Source of the DNA: Anaeramoeba ignava
Taxonomy: Eukaryota > Metamonada > Anaeramoebidae
Assembly (NCBI GenBank): GCA_028826165.1
Contig: JAPDFW010000122.1
Coordinates: 62,001 to 126,000, forward strand
Direction: 5' to 3'
DNA length: 64,000 nucleotides
Shown here: in pieces, positions 62,530 to 64,000 of the stretch
Numbering within the stretch: the first letter of the stretch is position 1
Layout: every line of letters begins with the position of its first letter
Notes under the pieces: generated by a model
What the model saw: the letters and a program-made list of their open reading frames with translations, nothing else
The model's database searches: none
What the model was told of the DNA's origin: nothing
Made by a program: the position numbers and the translations under genes

Positions 62530-63590
62530 CGATTAAAACAGAATTTTAAACAGAATTTTAAACAGAATTTTAAACAGAATTTTAAACAGAATTTTAAAAA
62601 GAATTTAAAACAGAATTTTAAACAGAATTTAAACAAAATTTTAAACAGAATTTAAACAGAATTTAAAACAGAATTTTAAACATAATTTTAAAAAGAATTT
62701 TAAACAGAATTTAAAACAGAATTTTAAACAGAATTTTAAAACAATTTAATAATTTTAAAAGAATTTAAACAGAATTTAAACAGAATTTAATAATTTTAAT
62801 ACATCAATTTAAAACAAAATTTTATTAATCAATTTTAAACAGAATTTTAAACAGAATTTAATAATCAATTTATTAATCAATTTAATAATCAATTTAATAA
62901 TCAATTTAATAATCAATTTATTAATCAATTTATTAATCAATTTATTAATCAATTTATTAATTAATTTATTAATCAATTTATTAATTAATTTATTAATTAA
63001 TTTAATAATCAATTTATTAATTAATTTAATAATCAATTTATTAATCAATTTATTAATCAATTAATTTATTAATCAATTTAATAATCAATTTATTAATCAA
63101 TTTAATAATCAATTTAATAATCAATTTATTAATCAATTTATTAATCAATTTAATAATCAATTTATTAATCAATTTAATAATCAATTTATTAATCAATTTA
63201 ATAATCAATTTAATAATCAATTTAATAATTAATTTAATAATCAATTTAATAACCAATTTATTAATTTATTAATTAATTTAATAATCAATTTATTAATCAA
63301 TTTAATAATTAATCAATTTAATAATCAATTTAATAATCAATTTAATAATCAATTTAATAATCAATTTAATAATCAATTTATTAATCAATTTAATAATCAA
63401 TTTAATAATCAATTTAATAATCAATTTAATAATCAATTTAATAATCAATTTATTAATCAATTTATTAATCAATTTATTAATCAATTTAATAATCAATTTA
63501 TTAATCAATTTAATAATCAATTTAATAATCAATTTAATAATCAATTTAATAATCAATTTAATAATCAATTTATTAATCAATTTAAGAAAA
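62530..63590. repeat. Two adjoining 12-bp satellites between GH31 and RPT1
   Basis: From about 62530 to 62860 the unit is AATTTTAAACAG with length variants. From 62860 to 63585 it is AATTTATTAATC / AATTTAATAATC. The second array is open on the minus strand as an L-I-N-K repeat, which is not a credible gene. A short T-rich spacer follows to 63727. Confidence 0.95.
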
Positions 63591-63690
63591 ATGGAATAAA
63601 TTAAGAATTAGGGAAAAAATAATAAAATTCAAAAAAAATGACTAATTTTTACAAAATATTGTTTTTTTTTAATTTTTTTTAATTTTTTTT

Positions 63691-63727
63691 AATTTCATTT
63701 TTTTCATTTTTTTCATTTTTTTTCTCT
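63691..63727 (+). promoter_or_regulatory. Triple TTTTTTCA motif before RPT1
   Basis: Three TTTCATTTTT units end in TTTTTTTTCTCT immediately before ATG 63728. Confidence 0.5.
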
Positions 63728-64000
63728 ATGCAAACAAGAGATAATCCATTAGAAGAAGACGATAAACCAATAAAAGCATTAGACGATGCAGATATTGAGC
63801 TTATCAAAGCTTATGGAGCAGGACCATACAATCAAAAAATCAAACAAACGGAAGAAGACATCAAAAAACTAATGCGAAATGTAGCATCATTAACGGGTAT
63901 AAAAAACATAAGAGAAAAGAAAAGAAAAAAAACAAGGAAGAAAATTAAGAGAAGAAAAACAACACAATAGGTATTAAAGAAAGCGATACAGGACTTGTAC
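63728..64000 (+). CDS. RPT1: 26S proteasome regulatory ATPase RPT1 (PSMC2), 5' part
   Basis: Exon 1 is 63728-63896. A 74-nt intron (63897-63970, GTATAA...TAG) follows, then exon 2 from 63971 to beyond the window. The N-terminus reads EEDDKPIKALDDADIELIKA then YGAGPYNQKIKQTEEDIKKL, and across the junction ASLTGIKESDTGLV. These are hallmarks of RPT1, one of six AAA+ ATPases of the proteasome base that unfold ubiquitinated substrates; the AAA domain lies beyond the window edge. Reading through the intron would give 80 residues ending in a K/R-rich stretch and stopping at TAG 63968-63970, so the intron is well supported. Confidence 0.94.

Noticed and set aside
62809-63580. Minus-strand L-I-N-K open frames
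   Set aside because: They are satellite DNA; no start context, splice sites or conserved residues.

Overview
This window comes from a very AT-rich, intron-rich eukaryote, almost certainly an anaerobic protist. Genes are split by short GT-AG introns (mostly 60-110 nt). The standard code fits: TAA and TGA both end well-supported proteins. A complete eight-exon pyruvate:ferredoxin oxidoreductase points to anaerobic, hydrogenosome-type metabolism. N/Q/E-rich low-complexity proteins, an RCC1-BTB protein, a TOM1/GPR137-like 7TM protein and a RasGAP suggest an amoeboid protist; an Anaeramoeba-like organism is my best guess, but it is unproven. Entamoeba (intron-poor) and Dictyostelium (no PFOR) fit less well.

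Layout. 1-5.4 kb: 3' part of a coiled-coil/armadillo-repeat gene built from tandemly duplicated exon cassettes, then a TCAA-rich spacer. 5.4-8.1 kb (-): BET protein (bromodomain + NET). 8.4-11.2 kb (+): SIRT6/7-type sirtuin with a 2 kb satellite intron. 11.3-16.7 kb (-): CUE-domain N/Q-rich protein with a 3 kb intron of the same satellite. 16.9-18.1 kb (+): GT13-like type II membrane glycosyltransferase. 18.2-22.1 kb (-): LRR/coiled-coil/PH-like protein. 22.3-24.7 kb (-): RasGAP. 24.7-27.3 kb: 11-bp satellite. 27.3-29.0 kb (-): secreted PHB-depolymerase-family esterase. 29.1-29.6 kb (+): Mago nashi. 29.6-31.4 kb: 12-bp satellite. 31.5-38.3 kb (+): APC1. 38.3-41.4 kb: 11-bp satellite. 41.5-43.6 kb (+): Ras-like GTPase. 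43.9-45.5 kb (+): LRMDA-like LRR protein. 45.9-47.6 kb (+): CS + Sel1 tail-anchored protein. 48.1-52.7 kb (-): PFOR. 53.2-54.9 kb (-): RCC1-BTB. 55.1-59.2 kb (+): 7TM protein with a 3.1 kb satellite intron. 59.4-62.5 kb (+): ER glucosidase II alpha-like GH31. 62.5-63.6 kb: satellite. 63.7-64.0 kb (+): start of proteasome ATPase RPT1.

Most genes are conserved housekeeping or signalling functions: ubiquitin-proteasome and cell cycle (APC1, RPT1), chromatin (BET, sirtuin), exon-junction complex (Mago), secretory pathway (GH31, GT13), small-GTPase signalling (Ras, RasGAP) and energy metabolism (PFOR). Several neighbours are divergently transcribed from 110-220 bp intergenic spacers. Exon phases were added up by hand; eight of the nine multi-exon models complete at both ends with an unbroken frame sum to whole codons, the sirtuin, RasGAP, PFOR, GH31, PHB esterase, Ras, 7TM and CS-Sel1 genes, as does the alternative-ended LRMDA-like gene.

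Most notable: (i) the one-repeat-per-exon ARM array with all introns in phase 1; (ii) a shared T-rich motif, TTTTTCATTTTTT, before 14 of 17 gene starts, sometimes on both strands of one divergent spacer; (iii) the same 12-bp satellite filling three giant introns in both orientations; (iv) a Ras stop codon created by splicing that exposes a CaaX box; (v) four or five genes with single-nucleotide frame breaks in homopolymer or simple-repeat sequence, most likely assembly errors.
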